A DNA stretch of 64,000 bases, from assembly GCA_003331625.1 (NCBI GenBank), contig QOPF01000001.1, forward strand, positions 62,001 through 126,000. The letters run 5' to 3'. Below are positions 46,892-56,265 of the stretch, in pieces; position 1 is the first letter of the stretch; every line of letters begins with the position of its first letter. Under the pieces are notes generated by a model. The model worked only from the letters and a program-made list of their open reading frames with translations. It was not told the origin of the DNA and did not search any database. The stretch comes from Gammaproteobacteria bacterium. Lineage in GTDB: Bacteria > Pseudomonadota > Gammaproteobacteria > Magnimaribacterales > AG-339-G14. A program made the position numbers and the translations under genes.

Positions 46892-47568
46892 TAGACAAAA
46901 CTACCTAAAAGAAAAAAAAGAGGAATACAAAATAAATGGCTATCTATCCTATCTAGAACTCCTCCATGACCGGGCAATAAAGTTCCAAAATCCTTTATTT
47001 TTAAAAGTCTTTTTGCTTTGCTTGCTATTAAATCTCCAGAAATACTAACTAAGGAACAAGAGGTAAGAATGAGAAAAGATAAAAAATAACCTAAAGAATC
47101 GGTTAAAAAACCAGTAGATAAATATTCATAAAAGATTTTATCCTTGCTTACCTGTAAATCATTAAACAAAAAAGTGAAGAGAATTAATAAAAATCCAGGG
47201 AAGAATACCCCCGATAAAGTTCCTTCAAGAGTCTTATTCGGACTTATCTTTGGAAAAACAAAGTTTTTTCCAAGAAGCTTTCCAAAAACTAAGGCAAAAA
47301 TATCAGTTAATGCAGAAATTAATATTGCTGTGAAAAAAAAACTTCTTGGAAAGTAATTGGTAATTGGAAGAATCAAAATAATATTGATAACAATAAAGCC
47401 TAATATAATCCAAACGAATGTATTTCGTTTTTCTGACTGCCTTAAAAGCTCAACAATAGATAAAATTAAAATTATAAATAAGCAAAATTGAAAAACTATA
47501 TTGCTAGTAAAAAAAATTACCAACAAACTAAACAAGCCCAATAACAATCCGGTAATAATCCTCAGCAT
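46891..47568 (-). CDS. cdsA: Phosphatidate cytidylyltransferase
   Basis: Makes CDP-diacylglycerol for phospholipids. The 225-residue membrane protein has about six segments and the family signature KDFGTLLPGHGGVLDRIDS near the C-terminus, preceded by SPNKTLEG. It is about 50-60 residues shorter than E. coli CdsA, mainly at the N-terminus. It is placed between uppS (2-nt gap) and dxr (1-nt overlap). Confidence 0.94.
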   Translation of the reverse strand: MLRIITGLLLGLFSLLVIFFTSNIVFQFCLFIILILSIVELLRQSEKRNTFVWIILGFIVINIILILPITNYFPRSFFFTAILISALTDIFALVFGKLLGKNFVFPKISPNKTLEGTLSGVFFPGFLLILFTFLFNDLQVSKDKIFYEYLSTGFLTDSLGYFLSFLILTSCSLVSISGDLIASKAKRLLKIKDFGTLLPGHGGVLDRIDSHLFCIPLFFLLGSFV

Positions 47569-47570
47569 AT

Positions 47571-48281
47571 TTAACCTGTCTCTATCCCATATTTTCTTTT
47601 TCGAGATGCAAAGTCATCGCAAGCTAATCTTAAGTCTTCAATTTCAAAATCAGGCCAATATTTTTCTGAAAAATATAGTTCCGAATAAGCGGACTGCCAT
47701 AAGTAGAAATTACTCAATCTTCTTTCCCCTCCTGATCGTATAATTAAATCAGGATCAGGATATTTTTTTGTTTCTAAATATTCTTCAAAGTCAGATTCGA
47801 TAATTTGCAAGTTATCTTTTCTCTTCTTTTTGTCATCTCTAAGATATTGATTCATTGCGTTTAAAATATCCCACTTACCTCCATAGCTAGCAGCTACAAT
47901 TAAATTTAATTTAGGAGTATACAAACTTGTTTCTTTTGTTGATTTTTCAATTTTTTTTAGTAATTTTTTATTAAACCTAGAAATATCTCCAATAAAACTT
48001 AACTTCACTTTTTCTTTAATAAGATCAGGAGTTTGCTCTTCCAACGCGCTAAAAAATAAAGAGACTAAATCTGTAATTTCAGCTTCAGATCTAAGCCAAT
48101 TTTCTGTGCTAAACGCAAATAGAGTGAGATGATTGATATTATTTGCCAAGGCAAATTCAACTGCTAATTTTGCTTTTTTTACACCTTCTTTATGGCCTTC
48201 TTTGGAGGGTAAGCCTTTATTTTTTGCCCATCTATTATTACCATCCATGATAATCGCAACATGGTTAAGGCTTTGCTTCAT
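47571..48281 (-). CDS. uppS: Undecaprenyl diphosphate synthase
   Basis: cis-Prenyltransferase making the C55 lipid carrier for peptidoglycan and O-antigen. The 236-residue protein has the catalytic aspartate in IIMDGNNRWAK (D13), LFAFSTENW and the C-terminal DPDLIIRSGGERRLSNFYLWQSAYSE pattern split by conserved residues, with YSELYF. It lies 2 nt after frr. Confidence 0.97.
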   Translation of the reverse strand: MKQSLNHVAIIMDGNNRWAKNKGLPSKEGHKEGVKKAKLAVEFALANNINHLTLFAFSTENWLRSEAEITDLVSLFFSALEEQTPDLIKEKVKLSFIGDISRFNKKLLKKIEKSTKETSLYTPKLNLIVAASYGGKWDILNAMNQYLRDDKKKRKDNLQIIESDFEEYLETKKYPDPDLIIRSGGERRLSNFYLWQSAYSELYFSEKYWPDFEIEDLRLACDDFASRKRKYGIETG

Positions 48282-48283
48282 TT

Positions 48284-48841
48284 TTATATCTCTAAAAGAT
48301 CTTTTTCTTTTTTATCTAGAAGAACATCAATCTTTTCAATGAATTCATCTGTCAGCTTTTGTATAATTTCTTCACCACGCCTTAGATCATCTTGTGAAAT
48401 TTCTTTTTCATTACAAAATTCCTTTAGCATCCCATTAGCATCTCTTCGTTGGTTTCTGATGGAAACTTTTGAGTTTTCAGCTTCAGATTTTGCAACTTTA
48501 ATTAAGTCTTTTCTAGTTTCCTCTGTAAGTTCGGGAATTATTACTCTAATCACATCTCCTGAAGTCGCTGGCTGAAGACCTATATCAGAGGATTGAATAG
48601 CTCTTTCAATGCTTTGCACCTGATCTTTTTCCCATGGAACTATCGAAAGCGTCCTTGCGTCTTCTATTGATATATTACTCATTTGGCTTATGGGCGTAAT
48701 TGAACCATAGTAGTCAACTTCAATTGAATCCAACAAGGAAGGATTTGCTCTTCCAGTTCTTAATCTTTGTAGTTTCTTTTCCAAAGAAGATATTGTTTTT
48801 TGCATTTGCTCTTTGGATTCTGCTTCGGTTTCAATAATCAT
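48284..48841 (-). CDS. frr: Ribosome recycling factor
   Basis: Splits post-termination ribosomes with EF-G. From ATG 48841 (MIIETEAESKEQMQ) the protein has 185 residues, exactly the E. coli length, with LRTGRANPSLLD and the C-terminal EEIIQKLTDEFIEKID helix. A longer frame from 48877 would start inside pyrH and is not preferred. It begins 1 nt after the pyrH stop. Confidence 0.97.
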   Translation of the reverse strand: MIIETEAESKEQMQKTISSLEKKLQRLRTGRANPSLLDSIEVDYYGSITPISQMSNISIEDARTLSIVPWEKDQVQSIERAIQSSDIGLQPATSGDVIRVIIPELTEETRKDLIKVAKSEAENSKVSIRNQRRDANGMLKEFCNEKEISQDDLRRGEEIIQKLTDEFIEKIDVLLDKKEKDLLEI

Positions 48842-48842
48842 A

Positions 48843-49547
48843 TCAATCGTGCACCAATGTGCCAATTTCATCGCCATTTATTGCTGAAATTAAAGCATTT
48901 TTTTTATTTGCATCAAAGACTCTTACATTTAAACCATAATCTCTACAAAAACAAAGAGAGGTTTGGTCCATAACCTTTAAATTTTTATTTATTGCTTCAT
49001 TGAAAGTTAAATTTTTATATTTCTTTGCATTTACATCAATTTTTGGATCAGTTGAAAAAACTCCATCTACGTTTGTAGCCTTCAACATAATATTTGAATT
49101 CAATTCTACTGCTCTTACGCTCGCAGTAGAGTCAGTTGTAAAAAGAGGATTTCCTAAGCCTCCCACCAAGAGTACTGTGTTGTTAGACTCTAAAGCATTA
49201 TCAGCTTCTTCTTTGCTGTAAGCTTTAACAAAATTTCCAATTGCAAAAGATGAAAACAAAGAGTTTTTACAATCTTGAGAAGTTAGGTAGTTAGATAATG
49301 CAATGCCATTCATTATAGTTGAGAGCATTCCTATATAATCTGCAGAGACTTGATCGATATTTAAGTTTTTTAATTCTTTTCCCCTAAAGATGTTTCCACC
49401 GCCCAAAACGATTGCAAGTTGTGTATCGGAAGTTTTCTTAATAGTTTGAGAAACAATTTCAAAGGTACTCTGATCAAAACCTTTTTCTTTTTCTCCAGAG
49501 AACCATTCACCACTTAGTTTTAAAAGGACTCTGTTATAGGTTGGCAT
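48843..49547 (-). CDS. pyrH: Uridylate kinase
   Basis: Phosphorylates UMP to UDP. The 234-residue amino-acid-kinase-fold protein has LLKLSGEWFSGEK at the N-terminus, VLGGGNIFRG, the TVLLVGGLGNPLFTTDS loop and KATNVDGVFSTDP. It follows tsf by 3 nt in the rpsB-tsf-pyrH-frr cluster. Confidence 0.97.
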   Translation of the reverse strand: MPTYNRVLLKLSGEWFSGEKEKGFDQSTFEIVSQTIKKTSDTQLAIVLGGGNIFRGKELKNLNIDQVSADYIGMLSTIMNGIALSNYLTSQDCKNSLFSSFAIGNFVKAYSKEEADNALESNNTVLLVGGLGNPLFTTDSTASVRAVELNSNIMLKATNVDGVFSTDPKIDVNAKKYKNLTFNEAINKNLKVMDQTSLCFCRDYGLNVRVFDANKKNALISAINGDEIGTLVHD

Positions 49548-49550
49548 ATT

Positions 49551-50405
49551 TTAGCCTTCCAACTGAGATTTTACTTCTTCTGCAAAATCTTTTTTTTCAA
49601 CCTCTATACCTTCTCCTATTTCAATTCTTGTAAAAGATGAAATTTCTGAACTAGTCTCCGATAAAAAAGCTTCAATTTTTTTGGACGGATCTTTTACAAA
49701 AGGTTGTTTTAACAAACTAACATCAGAAAGTTGTTTATTTAATTTTCCTTCAATCATTTTTTCTAAAATCTCTAGTGGTTTATCTTCTTTTTCAACTTGG
49801 GATTTAAAAATTTCTCTTTCACGATTGATATAGTTTTCATCTAAATCACTTGGAGAAAGCACTAAAGGATTTGATGCAGCCACGTGCATTGCAATTTCTT
49901 TCGCTATATTTTCTTCGCCTGTGTTAAAAGCAACACCTGCAGCAATTTTTTTATTGGAATGTACGTAAAAGGCTAAAATTTCGCCTGTTAATTTTTCGAC
50001 TTTTCTGACTATGACGTTTTCACCTATTTTTTGAACAAGAGACATCCTTTTTTCTTCCATGCCGTTGCTTACTTCTTCGAGAAGATTTTCTTTATCTAAA
50101 TTCTCAATGGCAAAGTTTAGAGATTCATTGCAAAAGTCTATAAAATTATTATCTTTTGCAACAAAATCAGTTTCGCAATTTATCTCAACAAAAACAATAT
50201 CGTTTTCTTTCTTTTCTGCGATGATTATTCCCTCTACAGCTGTTCTAGAAGACTTTTTCTCTGCTTTAAGAGCACTATTTTTTCTTAAATTGGTTATTGC
50301 TTCTTCTAAGTTACCCTGAGATTCTTCTAGGGCTTTTTTACATTCCATCATGCCCAAACCAGTTTTTTCTCTAAGATTTTTTACATCTACTGCTTTTATA
50401 GACAT
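49551..50405 (-). CDS. tsf: Elongation factor Ts
   Basis: Nucleotide exchange factor for EF-Tu. The 284-residue protein has the N-terminal UBA-like domain VKNLREKTGLGMMECKKAL and the EF-Tu contact motif NCETDFVAKDNNF, followed by two dimerisation subdomains. The start abuts the rpsB stop with no gap, and the pair is a conserved operon. Confidence 0.97.
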   Translation of the reverse strand: MSIKAVDVKNLREKTGLGMMECKKALEESQGNLEEAITNLRKNSALKAEKKSSRTAVEGIIIAEKKENDIVFVEINCETDFVAKDNNFIDFCNESLNFAIENLDKENLLEEVSNGMEEKRMSLVQKIGENVIVRKVEKLTGEILAFYVHSNKKIAAGVAFNTGEENIAKEIAMHVAASNPLVLSPSDLDENYINREREIFKSQVEKEDKPLEILEKMIEGKLNKQLSDVSLLKQPFVKDPSKKIEAFLSETSSEISSFTRIEIGEGIEVEKKDFAEEVKSQLEG

Positions 50406-51212
50406 CTACTCCTCCTTGTTTTTTTCGTCAACTTTTCCGGAAATTGCATCTTCAGGCGCACCTGCATTGGCTTCTTCTGGAGAAGATTTTTTTACTACTA
50501 TAGGCCCATCTGCTGAAGCTCTGGTTCCTCCTGACATTTCAGAACCCTCTAGACAAGCATTTGAAATAATCCTTGAAATAAGAGATATCGATCTAATGGC
50601 GTCATCATTCCCGGGAATAATATAATCAACACTATCAGGATTAGAATTTGTATCAACAACTCCTATAATTGGAATTCCCATTTTTTTTGCTTCTGCTATT
50701 GCGATTTTTTCGTTTTCTACATCAATTACAAAAAGCGCTTCAGGAAGTCCACCAATGTTTTTAATTCCTCCTATTGAACGCTCTAATTTTTCCATTTCTC
50801 TTTTAATACCCAAGACTTCTTTTTTGGTTAATTCCTCAAACTTACCCTCTTCTTCTTGATTGGTTAATATCTCAAGCCTTCTTATTGAAGATCTTACTGT
50901 TTTGTAATTTGTAAGCATTCCTCCAAGCCATCTGTGGTTGATATATGGCATATTGCATCTAATCGCTTCCTCTTTGACTACTTTTCTTGCAGCTCTTTTA
51001 GTTCCCACAAATAAAATACGATTATTAGCTGAAGAAAGTTTTTTACAAAAATCTACAGTTGGTTTCAAACACTCTAATGTTTTTTCTAGATTAATAATGT
51101 GAACTTTTTTTCGGTCGCCAAATATATATGGCTCCATTTTGGGATTCCAAAATCTTGTTTGATGGCCAAAGTGAACTCCAGCTTTCAACATTTGTTCAAT
51201 GGATACTTCCAT
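50406..51212 (-). CDS. rpsB: 30S ribosomal protein S2
   Basis: Small-subunit protein, bound late in assembly. The 268-residue protein has [18 protein letters not shown] and [11 protein letters not shown] at the N-terminus, [14 protein letters not shown] and the C-terminal [14 protein letters not shown] signature, plus an acidic extension. AAGGAG lies 6 nt before the ATG. A structured leader (51213-51295) precedes it. Confidence 0.98.
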   Translation of the reverse strand: MEVSIEQMLKAGVHFGHQTRFWNPKMEPYIFGDRKKVHIINLEKTLECLKPTVDFCKKLSSANNRILFVGTKRAARKVVKEEAIRCNMPYINHRWLGGMLTNYKTVRSSIRRLEILTNQEEEGKFEELTKKEVLGIKREMEKLERSIGGIKNIGGLPEALFVIDVENEKIAIAEAKKMGIPIIGVVDTNSNPDSVDYIIPGNDDAIRSISLISRIISNACLEGSEMSGGTRASADGPIVVKKSSPEEANAGAPEDAISGKVDEKNKEE

Positions 51213-51295
51213 TTTTTGCTCCTTTTTATAGCCCTTGGGCTGGGTTATTCCTCCTCGCTGCTAGGTAACAAACTGATATTGAGCAATATCAGCAC
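51213..51295 (-). promoter_or_regulatory. Structured rpsB leader, probable S2 autoregulatory element
   Basis: The leader RNA contains a hairpin CTGATATT/AATATCAG (51273-51292, loop GCTC) and a second AGCCC/GGGCT hairpin (51230-51241) next to the ribosome-binding site, with a GAGGAGGAA stretch (51247-51256) between. S2 represses rpsB-tsf translation through such a leader in E. coli and other Gammaproteobacteria; here the fit is by position and structure only. Confidence 0.6.
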
Positions 51296-51329
51296 CCTGA
51301 TACCAAAAACAAACGAGTGTGATTTAATA

Positions 51330-51344
51330 TCTGTAATTTACAGA
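51330..51344. repeat. 15-bp inverted repeat upstream of rpsB
   Basis: TCTGTAA and TTACAGA flank a single central base, forming a perfect 7-bp inverted repeat about 120 nt upstream of rpsB, in the gap after dapB. It could be an operator or overlap the rpsB promoter region. No matching second copy or T-tract was seen. Confidence 0.4.
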
Positions 51345-51388
51345 AAAAGAATTAGAACATATAAGAAAAATAGAATAAAGAACTTTTA

Positions 51389-52186
51389 TTAAAAATCTTC
51401 AATCAAATCAACCATAGAATATATGCCGGGTTTTTTATCTATTATACTTCCTGCAAGAGATATTCCTTGTCCAAAGATATTTCTGCTAAGAGCATTATGA
51501 GTTACTGATATTTCCTCATTTTGAAAATTAAATATAACTTCATGCTTGCCTACTGAAGACTTATCTCGAATTGATTCTATTTTTATTTCTTCATTAAAAT
51601 TTATAAGACCTTTAGAGATATAATTCTTTATATCCAAGGCTGTTCCAGAGGGAGAATCTTTTTTTTGGTCGTGGTGAGTTTCAATAATTTTTATTTTCGA
51701 ATCTGATGATGATTGGCCAGAATTCTCAGATTCTAGAACAGATGTTTTAGCATTTATATTTAGAATAATAGGCTTAAGAATATGTGATTTAAAAAAAGCT
51801 ATGCCTTCACTTAAATTAGGAGCTTTTAAAACAGGAACAATTTTGGATAAGATTTCTAGTTTTTTGAAATGGTTATCATTGTGACCAGTAGAAGCCAGTA
51901 TCAAAGGAATCTTATTCTTAAGACAAAACTCATGAACTTTATCAAAATTCTCTGGGTAAGAAGCATCAATAACTATTGAATTGCTTACTTTTTCAGGATT
52001 TATTTCTTCGAGAGAAGATATTAATGGTTCTTTAATATGGTCAATTTTTTTTCCAACTAAAGGGTTTTTTTTTGAACAAATCCCATAAGCGATTATATTA
52101 TTCTCTGTAATTGATTTTCCTAATTTCCCAGTAGCGCCAATCAAAATAAATTCCGTCTGTTCTGGGGACAATGTTTTAATAGTCAT
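51389..52186 (-). CDS. dapB: 4-hydroxy-tetrahydrodipicolinate reductase
   Basis: NAD(P)H-dependent step before DapD in lysine/diaminopimelate synthesis. The 265-residue protein has the nucleotide-binding [13 protein letters not shown] near residue 15 and the catalytic [18 protein letters not shown] pattern (His and Lys pair). It overlaps dnaJ by 4 nt. In E. coli carA follows dapB; here rpsB does. Confidence 0.95.
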   Translation of the reverse strand: MTIKTLSPEQTEFILIGATGKLGKSITENNIIAYGICSKKNPLVGKKIDHIKEPLISSLEEINPEKVSNSIVIDASYPENFDKVHEFCLKNKIPLILASTGHNDNHFKKLEILSKIVPVLKAPNLSEGIAFFKSHILKPIILNINAKTSVLESENSGQSSSDSKIKIIETHHDQKKDSPSGTALDIKNYISKGLINFNEEIKIESIRDKSSVGKHEVIFNFQNEEISVTHNALSRNIFGQGISLAGSIIDKKPGIYSMVDLIEDF

Positions 52187-53262
52187 AGTTTTTTAAAGAA
52201 ATCTTTAGCTGAATTCAACCAAGAACTCATTAAAGGGGAGTTATCTGTATGAGACATATTTTCTTTGAATTTGTTCAAAAGATCTTTTTGATTTGTGTTC
52301 AAGTTTACTGGAACCTCCACTATTACTCTAACTAAAATATCTCCAACTTTTCCTCCTCTTAAAGGCTTAATTCCTTTTCCGTTAAGTCTAAAAATTTTAT
52401 GACTTTGTGTTCCTGTTGGAATTTTTATTTTTGCTTTACTCACTAAGGTTGGAACTTCTATTGATCCTCCCAAAGCAGCATCTACAAAATCTAATGGCAC
52501 TTCGCAATAAAGGTGTTTTCCATCTCTTTCAAAAATTTCATGTTTTCTTACATTTATTGAAATATATAAATCCCCTCGGCTTCCACCTCTTCCTGATTCT
52601 CCTTCGCCTGAAAGTCTTATTCGGTCTCCTTCGTCAACCCCGGCGGGAATTTTTACCGAAAGTTTTTTATTTTTATTTAGATAACCAGAACCATTGCATT
52701 TTGAACAATTTGAATCATGAGACTCTCCTTCTCCTCTACACTGAGGACAAGTTTGCTGCATAGAGAAGAATCCTTGTTGCTGTCTTATCACTCCAGATCC
52801 TCCGCAATATGAACATCTATTCCATAATCCACTACATCTTTCTTTTGATGGAATTTCTATATTTAAGGATTTACCAAAGACAGCGTCTTCAAGGGATATT
52901 TCCAGGTTATAACTTAGGTCGGCTCCTCTTGATGAACCTCTTCCTCCTCCTGATCCACCGCCAAAGATGTCAGAAAAAATATCTCCAAAAATATCACTGA
53001 AAGCATCTGCAGCTCCCTGTGAGCTTGAAAAAGAAGAATTAACTCCTTCATGGCCAAAGTTATCATACGTTTGTCTTTTTTGATCATCAGAAAGGATTTC
53101 ATACGCTTCGGAAAGTTCTTTAAACTTTTCTGATGCTTGTTCGTCATCTGGATTCCTATCTGGATGAAACTTCATGGCCAATTTCCGGTAAGCTTTTTTT
53201 AGCTCATCTTTGGAAGCGCCTTTAGTAACACCTAAAACATCATAATAATCCTTCTTACTCAT
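52183..53262 (-). CDS. dnaJ: Chaperone DnaJ (first zinc motif degenerate)
   Basis: Co-chaperone that stimulates DnaK ATPase and delivers substrates. The 359-residue protein has a J-domain with HPD (33-35), a G/F-rich linker (about 79-115), a Cys-rich zinc domain and C-terminal substrate domains. Only three of the four CxxCxGxG motifs are intact (C150/C153, C172/C175, C186/C189); the first is reduced to a lone C143 in RCSGLW. E. coli zinc centre I uses motifs 1 and 4, so it is probably lost or altered. It follows dnaK by 19 nt. Confidence 0.96.
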   Translation of the reverse strand: MSKKDYYDVLGVTKGASKDELKKAYRKLAMKFHPDRNPDDEQASEKFKELSEAYEILSDDQKRQTYDNFGHEGVNSSFSSSQGAADAFSDIFGDIFSDIFGGGSGGGRGSSRGADLSYNLEISLEDAVFGKSLNIEIPSKERCSGLWNRCSYCGGSGVIRQQQGFFSMQQTCPQCRGEGESHDSNCSKCNGSGYLNKNKKLSVKIPAGVDEGDRIRLSGEGESGRGGSRGDLYISINVRKHEIFERDGKHLYCEVPLDFVDAALGGSIEVPTLVSKAKIKIPTGTQSHKIFRLNGKGIKPLRGGKVGDILVRVIVEVPVNLNTNQKDLLNKFKENMSHTDNSPLMSSWLNSAKDFFKKL

Positions 53263-53281
53263 GATGTCTCAGTGGGGTTTT

Positions 53282-55201
53282 TTAACTTTTCTCTTCTTTT
53301 ACTTCTTCAAAGTCTGCATCCACCACTTCTTCATCAGAAGAGGCTTTGTTATCATCAGGATTATTTTGATTTTCCTGACTTTCTTGTTGTTGCTCAGTAT
53401 AAAGTCTTTGTGCCAAGGAAGAAGATGCATCAGCTAGTGATTTTGTTTTTTCCTCTATCAGATCCTTATCCTCACCCTTTAAAGCTTCTTCAAGAGCAGA
53501 TATTGCGCTTTCGATACTTTCTTTTTCAGATGCTTCTACTTTTTCTGCTGATTCTTCAAGTGTTTTTTTACATCCATGCAGCAGTGTGTCGGCAGCATTC
53601 CTAGCTTGAATGAGCTCTTCAAATTTTTTATCGTCTTCTGCATTAGCCTCGGCATCTTGAACCATTTTTTCTATTTCTTCTTCAGAAAGTCCGCTAGAAG
53701 CCTGAATGGTAATAGATTGTTCTTTATCAGTTGCTTTATCCTTGGCTGAAACATTTAGAATTCCATTTGCATCTATATCAAAAGAAACTTCTATTTGAGG
53801 CATCCCTCTTGGTGCAGCAGGGATTCCATCTAAATTAAAAAGACCTAGCTGCTTATTATCTTTGGCTTGCTTTCTTTCACCTTGCACAACGTTTACTGTA
53901 ACTGCTGTTTGATTATCTTCCGCTGTGGAAAAAATTTGAGATTTATTTGTTGGTATTGTGGTATTTTTGTCAATTAAAGGAGTCATGACTCCACCCATGG
54001 TCTCAATTCCTAAAGTTAAGGGTGTAACATCTAAAAGAAGAATATCAGTTACGTCTCCTGCAAGAACTGCTCCTTGAATTGCGGCTCCAGCAGCAACAGC
54101 CTCATCAGGATTTATGTCTTTTCTCGGCTCTTTACCGAAGAATTCTTTGACCTTATCTTGAACTAGAGGCATTCTAGTTTGACCTCCAACAAGGATAACA
54201 TCGCTTATGTCTGAGGTTGAAACTTTGGCATCATTAAGTGCTGTTTTGACGGGTAATAGAGTTTTAGAAATGAGATCGCCAACTAAAGACTCTAACTTAG
54301 CTCTTGTTAGTTTTAGGAGCAGGTGTTTAGGCCCGGAAGAATCCGCAGTAATGTAAGGAAGATTAATTTCAGTTTGTTGATTTGAAGATAGTTCAATTTT
54401 AGCTTTTTCAGCAGCTTCTTTTAATCTTTGAATCGCTGATGAATCCTGCGTTAGATCAAAATTTTGTTCTTTTTTAAATTCTTCTACAAGATGTTTAATA
54501 AGAACGTTATCAAAATCTTCTCCACCGAGGGATGTATCCCCATTTGTTGAGAGAACTTCAAATTGCTTTTCTCCGTCAACTTCAGCTAATTCTATGATTG
54601 AAATATCAAAAGTTCCTCCTCCAAGATCATAAACAGCAACTTTTTGATCTCCAGTTTTCTTATCCATTCCAAAAGCTAATGCAGCGGCTGTAGGTTCATT
54701 AATGATTCTTTTAACTTCTAACCCAGCAATTTTTCCAGCGTCTTTGGTAGCCTGCCTTTGAGAATCATTGAAATATGCAGGAACAGTAATTACTGCTTCT
54801 TTTATTTCGTGGCCTAAATAATCTTCTGCTGATTTTTTCATTTTAGTTAGAATTTGAGCCGAAATTTGTTGAGGAGCAAGCTTTTCCCCTTTCACTTCAA
54901 CCCAGGCATCTCCATTATCAGCTTTAATTATTTTAAAAGGCGTAGATTCAGCTTCTTTTTTTATCTCTCCATCAAACTTTCTACCTATTAATCTTTTAAT
55001 TGCATACAAAGTGTTCTCTGGATTAGTAACAGCTTGGCGTTTTGCGCTTTGACCAACGATGACTTCGCTATCTGTATAAGCTACAACGGATGGAGTTGTT
55101 CTGTCGCCCTCTGAATTTTCTATTATTTTGGGCTGACCACTTTCTAGAATAGCTACACAGGAATTTGTAGTACCTAGATCTATTCCAATTATTTTAGACA
55201 T
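53282..55201 (-). CDS. dnaK: Chaperone DnaK (Hsp70)
   Basis: ATP-dependent chaperone. The 639-residue protein has the phosphate-1 motif [12 protein letters not shown] at 5-16, [13 protein letters not shown], the phosphate-2 motif [13 protein letters not shown], a substrate-binding domain from about 390 and an acidic C-terminal tail ending in KEEKS. It lies between grpE and dnaJ with a possible heat-shock promoter immediately upstream. Confidence 0.99.
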   Translation of the reverse strand: MSKIIGIDLGTTNSCVAILESGQPKIIENSEGDRTTPSVVAYTDSEVIVGQSAKRQAVTNPENTLYAIKRLIGRKFDGEIKKEAESTPFKIIKADNGDAWVEVKGEKLAPQQISAQILTKMKKSAEDYLGHEIKEAVITVPAYFNDSQRQATKDAGKIAGLEVKRIINEPTAAALAFGMDKKTGDQKVAVYDLGGGTFDISIIELAEVDGEKQFEVLSTNGDTSLGGEDFDNVLIKHLVEEFKKEQNFDLTQDSSAIQRLKEAAEKAKIELSSNQQTEINLPYITADSSGPKHLLLKLTRAKLESLVGDLISKTLLPVKTALNDAKVSTSDISDVILVGGQTRMPLVQDKVKEFFGKEPRKDINPDEAVAAGAAIQGAVLAGDVTDILLLDVTPLTLGIETMGGVMTPLIDKNTTIPTNKSQIFSTAEDNQTAVTVNVVQGERKQAKDNKQLGLFNLDGIPAAPRGMPQIEVSFDIDANGILNVSAKDKATDKEQSITIQASSGLSEEEIEKMVQDAEANAEDDKKFEELIQARNAADTLLHGCKKTLEESAEKVEASEKESIESAISALEEALKGEDKDLIEEKTKSLADASSSLAQRLYTEQQQESQENQNNPDDNKASSDEEVVDADFEEVKEEKS

Positions 55202-55231
55202 AATATTTTCCTCATTTTTATCTAAATTATT

Positions 55232-55259
55232 TAATGAGGGCTAAAACAAAAAAAACAAG
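55232..55259 (-). promoter_or_regulatory. Possible sigma-32 heat-shock promoter for dnaK
   Basis: On the minus strand CTTGTT (55254-55259) and CCCTCATTA (55232-55240) are 13 nt apart, resembling the sigma-32 pattern CTTGAA ... CCCCATNT. It lies in the 65-nt grpE-dnaK gap. Two positions differ from consensus, and a sigma-32 gene is not visible in this window. Confidence 0.45.
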
Positions 55260-55266
55260 TTAAAAA

Positions 55267-55821
55267 CTAAACTTTATTTACTATGACAAGTGCGGGTCTA
55301 ATAATTCTATCTTGAATTTTATATCCTTTTTGAAGAACTTCTAATATTTCCTCGGGCTCTTGATTCTTATCTTCTTTTACAGATAAGGCTTCATGGAAAT
55401 TTGGGTTAAACTTCTCTCCTAGAGGATCTATTTCTTCTATATTTTGGTTTGATAAAGCTTTAGAAATATCATTCAAAACAAGTTCAATCAAGCTAGAGGG
55501 AATTCCATTTTCAGAATGTTCCAAAGATCGATAGAGGTTGTCTATTGGAGTAAGAAGATCTTTTGTAATAGATTCTGCAGAGAATATTCTAGATTTAAGA
55601 ATTTCTTTTTGAGAAATTTTTCTTATATTTTCTACTTCTGCTTGAGCTCTAAGCACTCTTTCTTCCAATCCTTTTACCAACTCTGATAAAACTTTATTTT
55701 CCTCTTCAGGAGTGTTTGAGGCTTTTTCTTCAGTAAGTTCTTTTTCCTTTAATTCTAAATCTTTTGGTGTTTCGACATCTTCCATTTTAGAGGCATTTTC
55801 TTTATTACTTTTTTTACTCAT
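55267..55821 (-). CDS. grpE: Nucleotide exchange factor GrpE
   Basis: Releases ADP from DnaK. The 184-residue protein has a charged N-terminal tail, a long coiled coil (about 40-90, with LRAQAEVENIRK) and the C-terminal beta domain with LNPNFHEAL-type sequence (EKFNPNFHEALS) and a GYKIQDRIIRPALVIV ending. It overlaps fur by 8 nt, so the heat-shock set appears coupled to the iron regulator. Confidence 0.95.
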   Translation of the reverse strand: MSKKSNKENASKMEDVETPKDLELKEKELTEEKASNTPEEENKVLSELVKGLEERVLRAQAEVENIRKISQKEILKSRIFSAESITKDLLTPIDNLYRSLEHSENGIPSSLIELVLNDISKALSNQNIEEIDPLGEKFNPNFHEALSVKEDKNQEPEEILEVLQKGYKIQDRIIRPALVIVNKV

Positions 55822-56239
55822 TTTCCTCTTTAGGTTCTACATAAAGCACAAGTTTGTGATCAATTAATTTATAACCATGAGAATCCGCTAACTTTTCTTG
55901 AATCTCTTCAATGACCTGATCATTAAATTCAATTACCTTTCCTGTTTTTAAACAAACCATATGATCATGGTGTTCGGCGAAATTTGGATTAGAAGATAGT
56001 TCATAAACAGAATTGCCTGATTCAAAATTCTGTTTCATAAGAATTCCGGCAGATTCAAATTGAGTTAAGACTCTGTAGACTGTTGCAAGTCCAACTTCAT
56101 CTCCTGAATCAATAATTTTTTTATAAACATCGTCAGCGCTAAGATGTCTTTCAGAGGATTGATCAAAAATCTCTAAAATTCTTACCCTAGGTAAAGTAAC
56201 CTTAAGACCGGCTTTTCTTAAATTTTTATCTTCGCTCAT
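55814..56239 (-). CDS. fur: Ferric uptake regulator Fur
   Basis: Iron-responsive repressor. The 141-residue protein has a winged-helix DNA-binding domain (LRKAGLKVTLPRVRIL; EVGLATVYRVLTQF) and a C-terminal metal domain with HHDHMVCLKTGKVIEF. The second cysteine of the E. coli CxxC is a threonine (CLKT), a variant shared with Pseudomonas Fur. It is divergent from bamE with only 8-26 nt between start codons. No clear Fur box was found at this site. Confidence 0.94.
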   Translation of the reverse strand: MSEDKNLRKAGLKVTLPRVRILEIFDQSSERHLSADDVYKKIIDSGDEVGLATVYRVLTQFESAGILMKQNFESGNSVYELSSNPNFAEHHDHMVCLKTGKVIEFNDQVIEEIQEKLADSHGYKLIDHKLVLYVEPKEENE

Positions 56240-56265
56240 ATTTAAATGTGTGCTTAAATCAGTTT

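Noticed and set aside
51360-51390. AATAAA/TTTATT hairpin as a terminator after dapB
   Set aside because: The stem is purely A/T and short, and the spacing gives no proper T-tract.
52407-53147. Several long reading frames on both strands over the dnaJ region (118, 63 and 77 residues)
   Set aside because: They lie in alternative frames of a clear dnaJ gene and have no ribosome-binding site or recognisable content.
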